Source: Desulfovibrio sp. (GTDB taxonomy: Bacteria; Desulfobacterota; Desulfovibrionia; Desulfovibrionales; Desulfovibrionaceae). Taken from it: a stretch of 13,722 bases of DNA. A program made the translations under genes and the position numbers. Where the stretch lies: NCBI GenBank assembly GCA_031275955.1, contig JAISNZ010000145.1, forward strand, positions 1 through 13,722. The letters run 5' to 3'. Under the pieces are notes generated by a model that saw only the letters and a list, made by a program, of their open reading frames with translations, ran no database searches and was not told the DNA's origin. Below, one piece after another: positions 1 through 6,185 of the stretch. Numbering within the stretch: the first letter of the stretch is position 1; each line of letters starts with the position of its first letter.

Positions 1-4
1 CTCT

Positions 5-17
5 CAAACGGCGTTTG
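5..17 (-). terminator. Short inverted repeat just after hisD, possible terminator stem
   Basis: A 13-base inverted repeat, CAAACG-G-CGTTTG, lies three bases beyond the hisD stop codon on the minus strand. It could fold as a 5-bp stem with a 3-base loop. The stem is short, is not GC-rich, and the T-run expected of an intrinsic terminator would fall at or beyond the window edge, so termination is only a possibility. It may equally be a chance palindrome in the spacer to the next gene. Confidence 0.2.
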
Positions 18-19
18 CC

Positions 20-1345
20 TCAGGAAGGCGGCGTCCGCCGGCACAGGGCGGCGCGCGCGTGGCCCTCCAGTCCTTCCAGCCGGGCCAGACGCGCCGCCGT
101 TGCGGCGTTTTCCCCGGCAAAGGCCGGGCTGGGGGCGATAATGGACGTCTTTTTGCAAAAAACCGCCAGGGAGAGGCCCGAGGAAAAACGGGCCGTGCCC
201 ATGGTCGGCAGGACGTGATTGGGGCCGGCGATGTAGTCGCCCAGAGGTTCCGGGGCATGATATCCCAGGAAGACCGCTCCGGCGTGACGCACCCTGGGCA
301 GCGTCTCCCAGGGGTTGGCCACCATCAGTTCCAGGTGTTCCGGAGCGATGGCGTTGGCCATGTCCACGGCCGCGTCCATTCCTCCGGCCACAAGGACGGC
401 CCCGAAACGCCGGAGGGATTCGCGCGCCACGGTCTGGCGGGGCAGCAGCGCGCATTGGCGCTCCAATTCTTCCCGGACGGCGCGGCCCTTCTGTTCGCTG
501 AGGCAGAGACAAACCGAGGAGGCCAGGACATCATGCTCGGCCTGGGAAAGCATGTCCGCCGCCACCCAGGCGGGGTCGGCTCCTTCGTCCGCCAGGACGC
601 AGATCTCGCTCGGTCCCGCGAGCATGTCGATGCCCACCGTGCCGATAAGAAGCCGCTTGGCCGTTGTCACAAAGATATTTCCCGGCCCGGCGATGACATC
701 CACCGGGCGCAGGGGGCCTGCGCCATGAGCCAGGGCCGCCACGGCCCAGGCCCCGCCGGCGGCGTAAACCTCGGTCAGCCCCAAAAGGCGCGCCGCAGCC
801 AGGATATGGGCGCTCAGGCGTCCACCGCGTCCGGGAGGGGAGACCACGGCGATTTCCTTCACTCCCGCCTCCTGGGCCGGAATGGCGTTCATCAGCAGGC
901 TGGAGAGAAGAGGCGTCGATCCGCCCAGACCTCCGGGCACATACAGTCCGGCCCGCTCCACCGGCAGGACCATCTGACCGAAGACGCTCCCGTCCGCCCT
1001 GGTCAGAAACCAGGATTTTTCTCTCTGGGCCTTGTGGAAAGCGCGGATGTTGTCCGCCGCCGCCAGGATGGCCTCCGTATCTTCCCGCGGGAGGGAAGCC
1101 GCCGCCTGCGCCAGATCCTCCTGGGAAACCGCGAACTCTTCCGGACGGAAATCCGGGGCGTCAAAACGGCGGGTATAGGCCAGCACCGCCTCCAGGCCAT
1201 CCCGGCGCACAGCCTCCAGAACAGGGCGAACCTGATCCTCCGGAGACGCGCCCTCCTCCGGGACGGGATTCCCCCGCCTTTTCAGGACATCAAGAAAAGG
1301 GCGGACGGTTTGCAGGTCCGCGCGGGGCATCCAGAGACAGGGCAT
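20..1345 (-). CDS. hisD: Histidinol dehydrogenase
   Basis: This zinc enzyme catalyses the last two steps of histidine synthesis in the cytoplasm: L-histidinol is oxidised through histidinaldehyde to L-histidine with two NAD+. The protein has 441 residues, close to the usual ~430. Family landmarks are all visible: GPSEICVLAD near 244-253, SQAEHD (zinc ligands Q268 and H271), APEHLEL with the catalytic Glu-His pair at 336-337, GDYIAGPNHVLPT with zinc ligand D370, and LEGH with zinc ligand H429. I start it at the ATG at 1345 because GGAGG lies four bases upstream; an in-frame ATG at 1378 would add 11 residues but has no ribosome binding site. No other his gene is in the window. It follows dam on the same strand after 132 bases, a spacing that does not demand co-transcription. 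Base composition is GC-rich, unlike dam. Confidence 0.98.
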   Translation of the reverse strand: MPCLWMPRADLQTVRPFLDVLKRRGNPVPEEGASPEDQVRPVLEAVRRDGLEAVLAYTRRFDAPDFRPEEFAVSQEDLAQAAASLPREDTEAILAAADNIRAFHKAQREKSWFLTRADGSVFGQMVLPVERAGLYVPGGLGGSTPLLSSLLMNAIPAQEAGVKEIAVVSPPGRGGRLSAHILAAARLLGLTEVYAAGGAWAVAALAHGAGPLRPVDVIAGPGNIFVTTAKRLLIGTVGIDMLAGPSEICVLADEGADPAWVAADMLSQAEHDVLASSVCLCLSEQKGRAVREELERQCALLPRQTVARESLRRFGAVLVAGGMDAAVDMANAIAPEHLELMVANPWETLPRVRHAGAVFLGYHAPEPLGDYIAGPNHVLPTMGTARFSSGLSLAVFCKKTSIIAPSPAFAGENAATAARLARLEGLEGHARAALCRRTPPS

Positions 1346-1477
1346 GGTTCCTCCAGGATGGCGGCGATCATAATTCATAAAGCCATATGGAGCGAAGCCG
1401 CCGGCAGCTCCGAATTTTGGGGAGTATCTCTCTCATTTTGGAAAAGCAGTGATGCCTGCGCTAATATCTGCATGATA
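1346..1477 (-). promoter_or_regulatory. dam-hisD spacer with hisD ribosome binding site
   Basis: This spacer carries the strong hisD Shine-Dalgarno (GGAGGAA, complement of 1348-1354) and one GATC site at 1366-1369, about 20 bases before the start codon. It passes from AT-rich near dam to GC-rich near hisD. The palindrome CCATATGG lies at 1383-1390. I see no convincing -35/-10 pair and no hairpin with a T-run that would terminate the dam transcript, although a hisD promoter here is likely because the upstream gene is unrelated. Confidence 0.45.
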
Positions 1478-2290
1478 TTATCCATATATAGCAAGCAATT
1501 CCGGAACTTTTGCTCTGTTATCACCATCGCAACTGATAAAACGCTGCACTGTGAAGTATTTTATCATAGCAGAAGAATATAGTTTTCTGGTTATTTCAGT
1601 ATCGTGATTGCTTAAAACAACAATAATCCCTTTCTTACATGCATCTTGGGCAAGCAATGCAAGGTCGCGTTGATCCTGTTCCTGAAAAATATTTCCAGAA
1701 TAGGCCGTAAACCTGGATGTAGGTGAAAGCGGCATATAAGGAGGATCGCAATACACCACATCGCCTGGTTCAAGACTGGAAAAAATAGAACGGAAGTCTG
1801 TAGCTATAAACTCAGTTTTAGTGGATCGCGTTTTTTCATAAAAGGCCAAAAGTTCTTTAAAAGGTAAATATATCTTTGCATATTTGCCAAATGGAACGTT
1901 GAATCCACCTTTAGAATTATAGCGTATGAGTCCATTAAAAGCATGTCGATTGACGTAGAGTAGGATGGCAGCCCGTTCTTTGGCATCGTTAGAAGAGTTC
2001 AAGCGGCCCCTCAGAGCTATGTACCTTTCGCGTGTGTTGTTTTCAGGATTGAAGAAAGAAGCGCAATAGTTGATGAAATCTTCACCTTCCCGTTGGATAT
2101 GGAGATAGAGGCTGATTAAATCGGCGTTCAGGTCGGCGATCAGGGCTTTTGGGAAATTCGTGTTAAGATACACAGCGCAAGAACCGGCGAAAGGCTCCAC
2201 AAACCGTCTACCTTGCGGCAATTCCCGCAGGATATTGTCCAAAATGCGGTATTTCCCGCCCGCCCATTTTAGAAAAGGTTTGCTATACAC
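1478..2290 (-). CDS. dam: DNA adenine methyltransferase, Dam type (probably GATC)
   Basis: The enzyme transfers a methyl group from S-adenosylmethionine to N6 of adenine, most probably in GATC as for E. coli Dam. The 270-residue length is close to the 278 of E. coli Dam. Visible landmarks, in order: KWAGGK at 8-13 (motif X), EPFAGSCAVYLN at 32-43 (SAM-binding motif I), NRHAFNGLIRYN at 114-125 and GGFNVPFGKY at 128-137 (closely like Dam), DPPY at 182-185 (catalytic motif IV), SNHD at 227-230, and an RFISCDG...VPELLAIYG end that aligns with the E. coli Dam C terminus. It starts with GTG, with AGGAA seven bases upstream. No restriction endonuclease or mutH is next to it, so it is an orphan methylase. 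Composition is AT-rich with many A/T-ending codons, unlike hisD and the rightward operon, which points to horizontal or phage origin. Specificity is inferred from family likeness. Confidence 0.95.
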   Translation of the reverse strand: MYSKPFLKWAGGKYRILDNILRELPQGRRFVEPFAGSCAVYLNTNFPKALIADLNADLISLYLHIQREGEDFINYCASFFNPENNTRERYIALRGRLNSSNDAKERAAILLYVNRHAFNGLIRYNSKGGFNVPFGKYAKIYLPFKELLAFYEKTRSTKTEFIATDFRSIFSSLEPGDVVYCDPPYMPLSPTSRFTAYSGNIFQEQDQRDLALLAQDACKKGIIVVLSNHDTEITRKLYSSAMIKYFTVQRFISCDGDNRAKVPELLAIYG

Positions 2291-2422
2291 AAAGACGTTC
2301 CTGCCGTGCGATCATTAAGTTCGATTGACGATACCCGGCAATAGCTCAAAAAACAAGGTGAATGAGAAGCTGTCCAGTCATCAAATTCTGTGGCTTCCCG
2401 GGTTGTGTAAGGGCTTCATCCA
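2291..2422 (-). other. Spacer between the GT-C-like gene and dam
   Basis: This 132-base spacer holds the dam ribosome binding site (AGGAA, complement of 2298-2302), the candidate dam promoter, and a T6 run on the minus strand (complement of 2348-2353). No stable GC-rich hairpin precedes the T-run, so I do not call a terminator for the glycosyltransferase pair. No small reading frame with a ribosome binding site is evident. Confidence 0.5.
2328..2356 (-). promoter_or_regulatory. Possible sigma-70 type promoter for dam
   Basis: On the minus strand TTGTTT (complement of 2351-2356) and TATCGT (complement of 2328-2333) are separated by 17 bases and end 37 bases before the dam GTG. The match is partial (about 3 of 6 and 4 of 6 consensus bases). 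A GATC site lies between the -10 and the start codon, at 2310-2313. In this AT-rich DNA such matches arise by chance, so this is only a candidate. Confidence 0.3.
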
Positions 2423-3808
2423 TCAGTTTGACTGACCGGAATCCTTCCGGCACAAGCTCAAGTCCACGTCGAAAGCTTGCACTTCCTGAAGATTAAAAGA
2501 GAAAGAGGGGCCAATGCGCCGGATGACTTTCGCGCATGACGGCAATTGTTCTGTATATATGCTTTTGATATAATATATACTTTCAGGCATTCCCCCCTCA
2601 TTCTTTTTCATTGCCGCAAAAGAAGCGTAAAAACTCCTTGACCGCAGAACATACCAAGCGTTTGTCGGCCCGATAATAGCCCTTTTTTCATCAGAAAAAG
2701 GAATCTTCGCCATATTCTCATCAAACCGCGCATGATCAACATGAAAATTCGTTGCAAACAAAAATATTATCAAAACAAGGGCATAAATCATTATGCAGTA
2801 TAATGCCTGTATATATACATGGCTTTTTCTATATCCAATGAACGAAATATACATCAGTGGAGGGTAATAAAAAATTATGTAATGGAAATTTGCTCTTTGT
2901 GTAAATAATGAAGCAAGGAGAGTCATGTAAAAAAGGCACAGCGCCGTATCATTTCGATCAAAAAAACGTCTTTTATCATAAAAATATAAGAATATTCCCC
3001 CAATAAAAAATAATAATTCCGGAATGAAACGAAAATAGGCACGTGTAAAATAATGTGCCGTCAGAGCATTGAATGAACTTGATGCGTTTCTTTGCTCCAC
3101 AAGGTAGGCAATGATTTCCCGGATCGGTTCAGGATGCATAAATCTGTAAACGCAGAATCCGGCGATGCAACCGCCTGTACAACCGGCAAGGGCGAGAAAC
3201 AGGCGTTTTGGGGAATCCGTATGCCGCAGGAGAAAGGCGGCTGTCTGGAAGTATCCCGTCACGGCAATGGGGTGGACTTCCACCCCGAAGGAACACAGCA
3301 GCGCGGCAAGAAAAAAACGGTCGTATGCCGCCGCGCAGACGCCGGCGGAAACAAGCAGAAAGGCCATGGCGTCGGAACGGCTCTTGTACGCGGCGCCGAT
3401 AAAAGGCTCCAGCAGAAAGCAGAGCAGGACGCAGAGCAGGGCGAAGCGTCCGTTTGCGGACACTTTCCGGATCGTGCCGCCCCAGGCCAGGGCGGCGCCC
3501 AGCATGCAGATCAGGTTGAAGGCGTGGAATACGGCCTTGTTCCAGCCGGAGATGTCCGCGACAAAGCCGGCAAGACGCGCGTGGATATGGCCGAAGTAGC
3601 GGATATTGGAGGGAAGGCCGAAGACCGTATCCGCGGTGCTGCCGTTGTGGGTCAGGTTCCAGACATAACTTGCCGTCCAGGCGTCATCTATCTCCGAGGG
3701 CCGGTACTGGCCGAAGAGAAGGGCATAGCCCAGCAGCGCCGAGACAAGGGCGCACCAGAGCAACCGGCTTTCCCGGCCAGCCGCCGGGAGATCGGATCGC
3801 TCCCTCAC
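2423..3808 (-). CDS. Polytopic membrane protein, GT-C-like glycosyltransferase (putative)
   Basis: This 461-residue inner-membrane protein has roughly nine hydrophobic segments. Its first large loop carries an acidic pair (SEIDDAW, 38-44) right after the first membrane segment (about 17-34), as in GT-C enzymes (ArnT, PMT, EptA-independent Gtr types), where it helps catalysis. RSDAMAF (144-150) and EVHP (177-180) also resemble GT-C inter-helix loops. Residues about 355-461 form a soluble tail. It would transfer a sugar from a polyprenyl-phosphate donor to a surface acceptor. The start is GTG, overlapping the stop of the upstream GT2 gene in GTGA, with GGAGG ten bases ahead, so the two are translationally coupled and the GT2 very likely makes its donor. 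Codons for the first ~220 residues are GC-rich, the remainder strongly AT-rich, suggesting a hybrid gene. The sugar and acceptor cannot be read from the sequence, and the family call rests on topology and few residues. Confidence 0.75.
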   Translation of the reverse strand: MRERSDLPAAGRESRLLWCALVSALLGYALLFGQYRPSEIDDAWTASYVWNLTHNGSTADTVFGLPSNIRYFGHIHARLAGFVADISGWNKAVFHAFNLICMLGAALAWGGTIRKVSANGRFALLCVLLCFLLEPFIGAAYKSRSDAMAFLLVSAGVCAAAYDRFFLAALLCSFGVEVHPIAVTGYFQTAAFLLRHTDSPKRLFLALAGCTGGCIAGFCVYRFMHPEPIREIIAYLVEQRNASSSFNALTAHYFTRAYFRFIPELLFFIGGIFLYFYDKRRFFDRNDTALCLFYMTLLASLFTQRANFHYIIFYYPPLMYISFIGYRKSHVYIQALYCIMIYALVLIIFLFATNFHVDHARFDENMAKIPFSDEKRAIIGPTNAWYVLRSRSFYASFAAMKKNEGGMPESIYYIKSIYTEQLPSCAKVIRRIGPSFSFNLQEVQAFDVDLSLCRKDSGQSN

Positions 3809-4764
3809 CTCAGCGTCTCCTCCACTCTGTACCGGGGACGGCGCTTCACCTCGGTGAAGATTTTGGCCACGTATTCACCGATGACCGCCAGACAGAAAAG
3901 CTGAACAGCGCCAAGATACAGGATGATCAGGGAAAGGGATGTCCAGCCGGAGACCACGCTGCCTGTGGACCAGGAGAAAAGGGTGGTGCCCGTTAGCAGG
4001 ACGGCCAGAAAAAAGGAGAGCAGGCCGAGACAGCCGGCCAGCCGCAAGGGCGCGGAAGTGTAGAGGGCAATGCCGAGCAGGGCAAAGGAGAGCATTTTCC
4101 GCAAGGTGTACTTGGTCTCCCCCGCCTGGCGCGGCTTGCGCGCATAGCTCACGCAGGAGGAACGAAGATGCATGGCCGGGAAGGCGGAACGGAGAAAGAG
4201 GTCCCGCTCCGGATACTCCTCCAGGGCGTTCAGGGCAAACCGACTGACCAGGCGGAAGTCCGCGTGTCCCGGAATAATCGGCGCGCCCAGAAAGCGCATC
4301 AGGGAGTAAAACAGGGAAGCCGTTGTCCTTTTGAACCAGGAGTCCGTCTTCCTCTCCGCGCGCACGCCGTAGACAACATGGCTCCCGGCCTGAAAGCGAC
4401 GGATCATTTCCGGGATGACGCCGATATCGTCCTGCAGATCCGCGTCAATGGTGACGACGCAGTCCGCCGCTTCCGCCGCCGCCATGCCCGCGAGCAGGGC
4501 GTTCTGGTGGCCCGCGTTGCCCGCGAGGCGTATGCCCCGGAGGCGCGGGCCCGCCTCCGCCCGGGCGGCGGCGATGAGGCTCCAGGTGGCGTCCGTGCTG
4601 CCATCGTCCACATACAGGGCGAAACTCCCGGGGGAAACCAGGCCCTGGCGGATCATATCCTGTAAAAGGCCGTCAATGGCGGACAGCGTGGCGGGCAGAA
4701 CCGCCTCCTCATTGTAGCAGGGGAGAACGAGGACGCATCCGGGCGCACGGTCGTCAGCCCGCAT
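3805..4764 (-). CDS. Polyprenyl-phosphate glycosyltransferase, GT2 family (DPM1/GtrB/ArnC type)
   Basis: This membrane-anchored GT2 enzyme transfers a sugar from a nucleotide sugar to undecaprenyl phosphate on the cytoplasmic face, producing a lipid-linked donor for GT-C transferases. In the 319-residue form the landmarks are: LPCYNEE (14-20), DDGSTD (53-58), GNAGHQNALLAGM (82-94), the metal-binding DADLQDD (107-113), ADFRLVSR (168-175), QAGETKYTLRKM (213-224), then two membrane segments (about 228-258 and 275-298) and the basic tail GEYVAKIF...RRPRY. This is the standard architecture of GtrB-like proteins. I choose the ATG at 4764, preceded by GGGAGG at seven bases, because it leaves a normal N terminus; an ATG at 4791 also has GGAGG and would add nine residues. 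It overlaps the GT-C-like gene downstream. No GtrA-like flippase is present in the pair, so flipping must be provided elsewhere. The exact sugar is not determinable. Confidence 0.93.
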   Translation of the reverse strand: MRADDRAPGCVLVLPCYNEEAVLPATLSAIDGLLQDMIRQGLVSPGSFALYVDDGSTDATWSLIAAARAEAGPRLRGIRLAGNAGHQNALLAGMAAAEAADCVVTIDADLQDDIGVIPEMIRRFQAGSHVVYGVRAERKTDSWFKRTTASLFYSLMRFLGAPIIPGHADFRLVSRFALNALEEYPERDLFLRSAFPAMHLRSSCVSYARKPRQAGETKYTLRKMLSFALLGIALYTSAPLRLAGCLGLLSFFLAVLLTGTTLFSWSTGSVVSGWTSLSLIILYLGAVQLFCLAVIGEYVAKIFTEVKRRPRYRVEETLR

Positions 4765-4883
4765 CGGCGCGCCTCCCTGCCGTCCGCCCATTGGCCGGGC
4801 CTCCGGGCATATCCGCCGCCCGCAAACTAAAGGTCACGATCCGCCTCCGTGGATGCAGTATTGACCGCCCAGGGGACACCAGC

Positions 4884-4898
4884 GCAAAAACCATTCCA
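4884..4898 (-). promoter_or_regulatory. Candidate sigma-54 (RpoN) promoter for the glycosyltransferase operon
   Basis: On the minus strand TGGAATGGTTTTTGC fits the -24/-12 pattern: TGG, a G at the seventh base, four free bases, then TTGC, with exactly ten bases between GG and GC. Two positions in the first element differ from the TGGCACG consensus. Transcription would begin near 4872, leaving a leader of about 108 bases (81 for the longer GT2 form). If real, the operon needs an enhancer-binding activator. Confidence 0.4.
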
Positions 4899-5083
4899 GG
4901 GACTCCCAAAATGGAGACCTCCAAGGAAAAAACAAGGCATATTGCGCAGGGCTGGAACGAATCCCACATTCCGACAATCTCAAGCGTAACCCGCTGCAGC
5001 GTCATGGCGCAAAGCGAAACCACTCCGCGAGGACGCTGTTTTCCGCCAATCTGCCTTTCAGGTTGCCGGACAAAAGTCAATCC

Positions 5084-5103
5084 TTTCCCGGGAAAAAATT
5101 CCC
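5084..5103. promoter_or_regulatory. Overlapping palindromes, possible operator or activator site
   Basis: TTTCCCGGGAAA (5084-5095) is a perfect 12-base palindrome. It shares its GGGAA with a second inverted repeat, GGGAA-AAAA-TTCCC (5090-5103). The two cannot form as hairpins at once. The site lies about 215 bases upstream of the predicted sigma-54 start and about 150 bases before the rightward genes, so it could bind a dimeric regulator of either operon. Confidence 0.35.
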
Positions 5104-5224
5104 CGTCCCCGCCCTCCGGAAAAGGAAGAGGCGTCCGGCCCGCGGCGGCCCTTGCCTCCGGCCCCTTTTTCCGGCAGAATGAGCGCGGCACCGCAACGCA
5201 AGCGGCAAGCAAGAAGGCAAGAAC

Positions 5225-5268
5225 GCAAGGAACCATGGGCAAGGAATCCCATGGCAAGGAACCCCATG
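5225..5268 (+). repeat. Three tandem Shine-Dalgarno/ATG units
   Basis: Three near-identical 13-15 base units occupy 5225-5237, 5239-5253 and 5254-5268, each reading GCAAGGAA, then two to four bases including CC, then ATG. Every unit thus holds an AAGGA ribosome binding site and a start codon. Units two and three are in frame with the membrane protein gene; the first ATG (5235) is in the frame later used by pfk and is off by one relative to the membrane protein. Repeat expansion or loss would alter the N terminus or the efficiency of initiation. Confidence 0.8.
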
Positions 5269-6156
5269 CCCTTTCCGGAAATCTTCCCCCTGGCCGCCCT
5301 GCCCTGGAGAGAACCCTCCTGGCAGCTCGTCCTGCCGCTCCTTTTTTTCCTGAGCCTGCTTGCGGCCACGGGCGCGCATCTTACGGCCGTCCTGGCCCAA
5401 GCCGCCGCCCTGGCCGGACGCAGAGCCTTCCGGCAAAAATACGCCCTCCAGGCGAGCCGGCTGGCCTTTTGGGCGGGCATTCCCTTCTGTTGCCTGGCTC
5501 CCTTCCTTTCCCCGCCCTGGAACCCGGACCCGTCCCTGTTGCCGGAAATGGCCCGGCGCCTGCCGCCCGTCCTCTGGATCCTCCCCGCCCTGATCCATCG
5601 CTTCACCTGGAATCCGCTGCAAAGGCGTCCAGGCCTGCACCTCTGCCTGGGCCTCGCGGCCGTCCCCTTCAATCTGGCCCTCCTTGCCCTTCCCGCCTGG
5701 GGCGCTCTGCGGGAGTTCCCTCCTCCCCAGGCCGGGGTCACGGCCGCCGCCTTCCTCCTCCCGGTCTTCGCCCACTGTCTGTCCCTGGCCTTTGCCGCCG
5801 CGGCCTCCTTCTGCCTGCCCTGGCTCTTCCTGCAACGCGCCGCCGCGGATTACGGCCGCGACTATTATGCCTTCGCCCTGCGCGCCGCCGCCAGGCAAGC
5901 CCTGGCGGCAACCCTGGCATCTCTGGCGGCGGGGGCGATCCTTCTGGCCCTGCACCCCCCCCGCCGCCTCTTTCCGGAACCAATCGCCGCCGCCGCCGCC
6001 GGCCTCTGCCTGATCTGCCTGATCCTCTGGACCCTTGTCCTGAAAAGCCCCTCCCCCCTGCGCCACAAACCCGGCGCCTTCGCGGCCTGCCTCTTCTTCC
6101 CCTTCGCCGCCCAGGCCCAATTCTCCGCCCTGTGGTGCGCCCTCACCGCGCCCTGA
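5251..6156 (+). CDS. Unrecognised polytopic membrane protein upstream of pfk
   Basis: I do not recognise the family. The 301-residue protein is very rich in Ala, Leu and Pro and has about eight hydrophobic stretches (near 24-55, 69-86, 103-118, 129-149, 162-195, 213-234, 243-265 and 276-299), so it should sit in the inner membrane. No signal peptide, cofactor motif or transporter signature is evident; YGRDYYAFALR (201-211) is the main polar segment between helices. The start is uncertain: ATG at 5251 (AAGGA five bases upstream) is preferred, the ATG at 5266 has an equally good site, and an upstream ATG at 5179 or TTG at 5152 would add a basic leader. Composition and third-base GC match the downstream genes, and the stop is 29 bases before pfk, so it is likely the first gene of that operon. 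A C8 run lies at 5955-5962. Coding status is supported by the long open frame and helix pattern. Confidence 0.75.
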   Translation: MARNPMPFPEIFPLAALPWREPSWQLVLPLLFFLSLLAATGAHLTAVLAQAAALAGRRAFRQKYALQASRLAFWAGIPFCCLAPFLSPPWNPDPSLLPEMARRLPPVLWILPALIHRFTWNPLQRRPGLHLCLGLAAVPFNLALLALPAWGALREFPPPQAGVTAAAFLLPVFAHCLSLAFAAAASFCLPWLFLQRAAADYGRDYYAFALRAAARQALAATLASLAAGAILLALHPPRRLFPEPIAAAAAGLCLICLILWTLVLKSPSPLRHKPGAFAACLFFPFAAQAQFSALWCALTAP

Positions 6157-6185
6157 CCGCCCCTTCCGCAAGCAAAGGAGAAGCC

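Larger units (their letters stand above)
1380..3150. other. Low-GC segment within GC-rich chromosome
   Basis: From about 1380 to about 3150 the DNA is AT-rich while both sides are GC-rich. As an example, 2761-2820 has 15 G/C in 60 bases, whereas 3361-3420 has 37 in 60. The segment covers the hisD-side spacer, all of dam, the next spacer, and only the 3' half of the GT-C-like gene. The right boundary therefore falls inside a gene. No direct repeats, integrase or insertion sequence are seen at either edge. The simplest reading is DNA gained by homologous recombination with a shared 5' portion of the GT-C gene; relaxed codon selection in a membrane protein is the alternative. Boundaries are approximate. 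Confidence 0.7.
4765..5250. other. Divergent intergenic region
   Basis: About 490 bases separate the two divergent operons and should hold promoters for both. I see a sigma-54-like site for the leftward operon, a single GATC at 4838-4841, a pair of overlapping palindromes at 5084-5103, and the Shine-Dalgarno/ATG repeat at the right end. No clear -35/-10 pair was found for the rightward operon. Open frames cross the region on both strands (for example minus 5257-4754), but they have neither a credible ribosome binding site nor family likeness and run into the neighbouring genes, so I treat it as non-coding. A small RNA cannot be excluded. Confidence 0.6.

Noticed and set aside
59..1582. A 507-codon plus-strand open frame opposite hisD
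   Set aside because: The minus strand encodes an intact HisD with all catalytic residues; the antisense frame is low-complexity and extends into dam.
1380..3150. Low-GC segment as an insertion sequence, prophage or integrative island
   Set aside because: No transposase, integrase, tRNA, terminal repeats or target duplication are visible; only dam and part of the GT-C gene are inside.
3092..3904. Plus-strand open frame of 270 codons opposite the GT-C-like gene
   Set aside because: Antisense to a protein with coherent membrane helices and coupled to GT2 by a GTGA overlap; no recognisable domain.
4850..4865. Plus-strand TGG-N8-TTGA, a near sigma-54 match
   Set aside because: The -12 element has GA instead of the required GC and it lies about 400 bases from the nearest rightward gene.
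4754..5257. Minus-strand open frame whose start resembles a lipoprotein signal (VLAFLLAACVA)
   Set aside because: It has no good ribosome binding site, runs through the divergent regulatory region and overlaps the start of the GT2 gene; the hydrophobic stretch is likely fortuitous.
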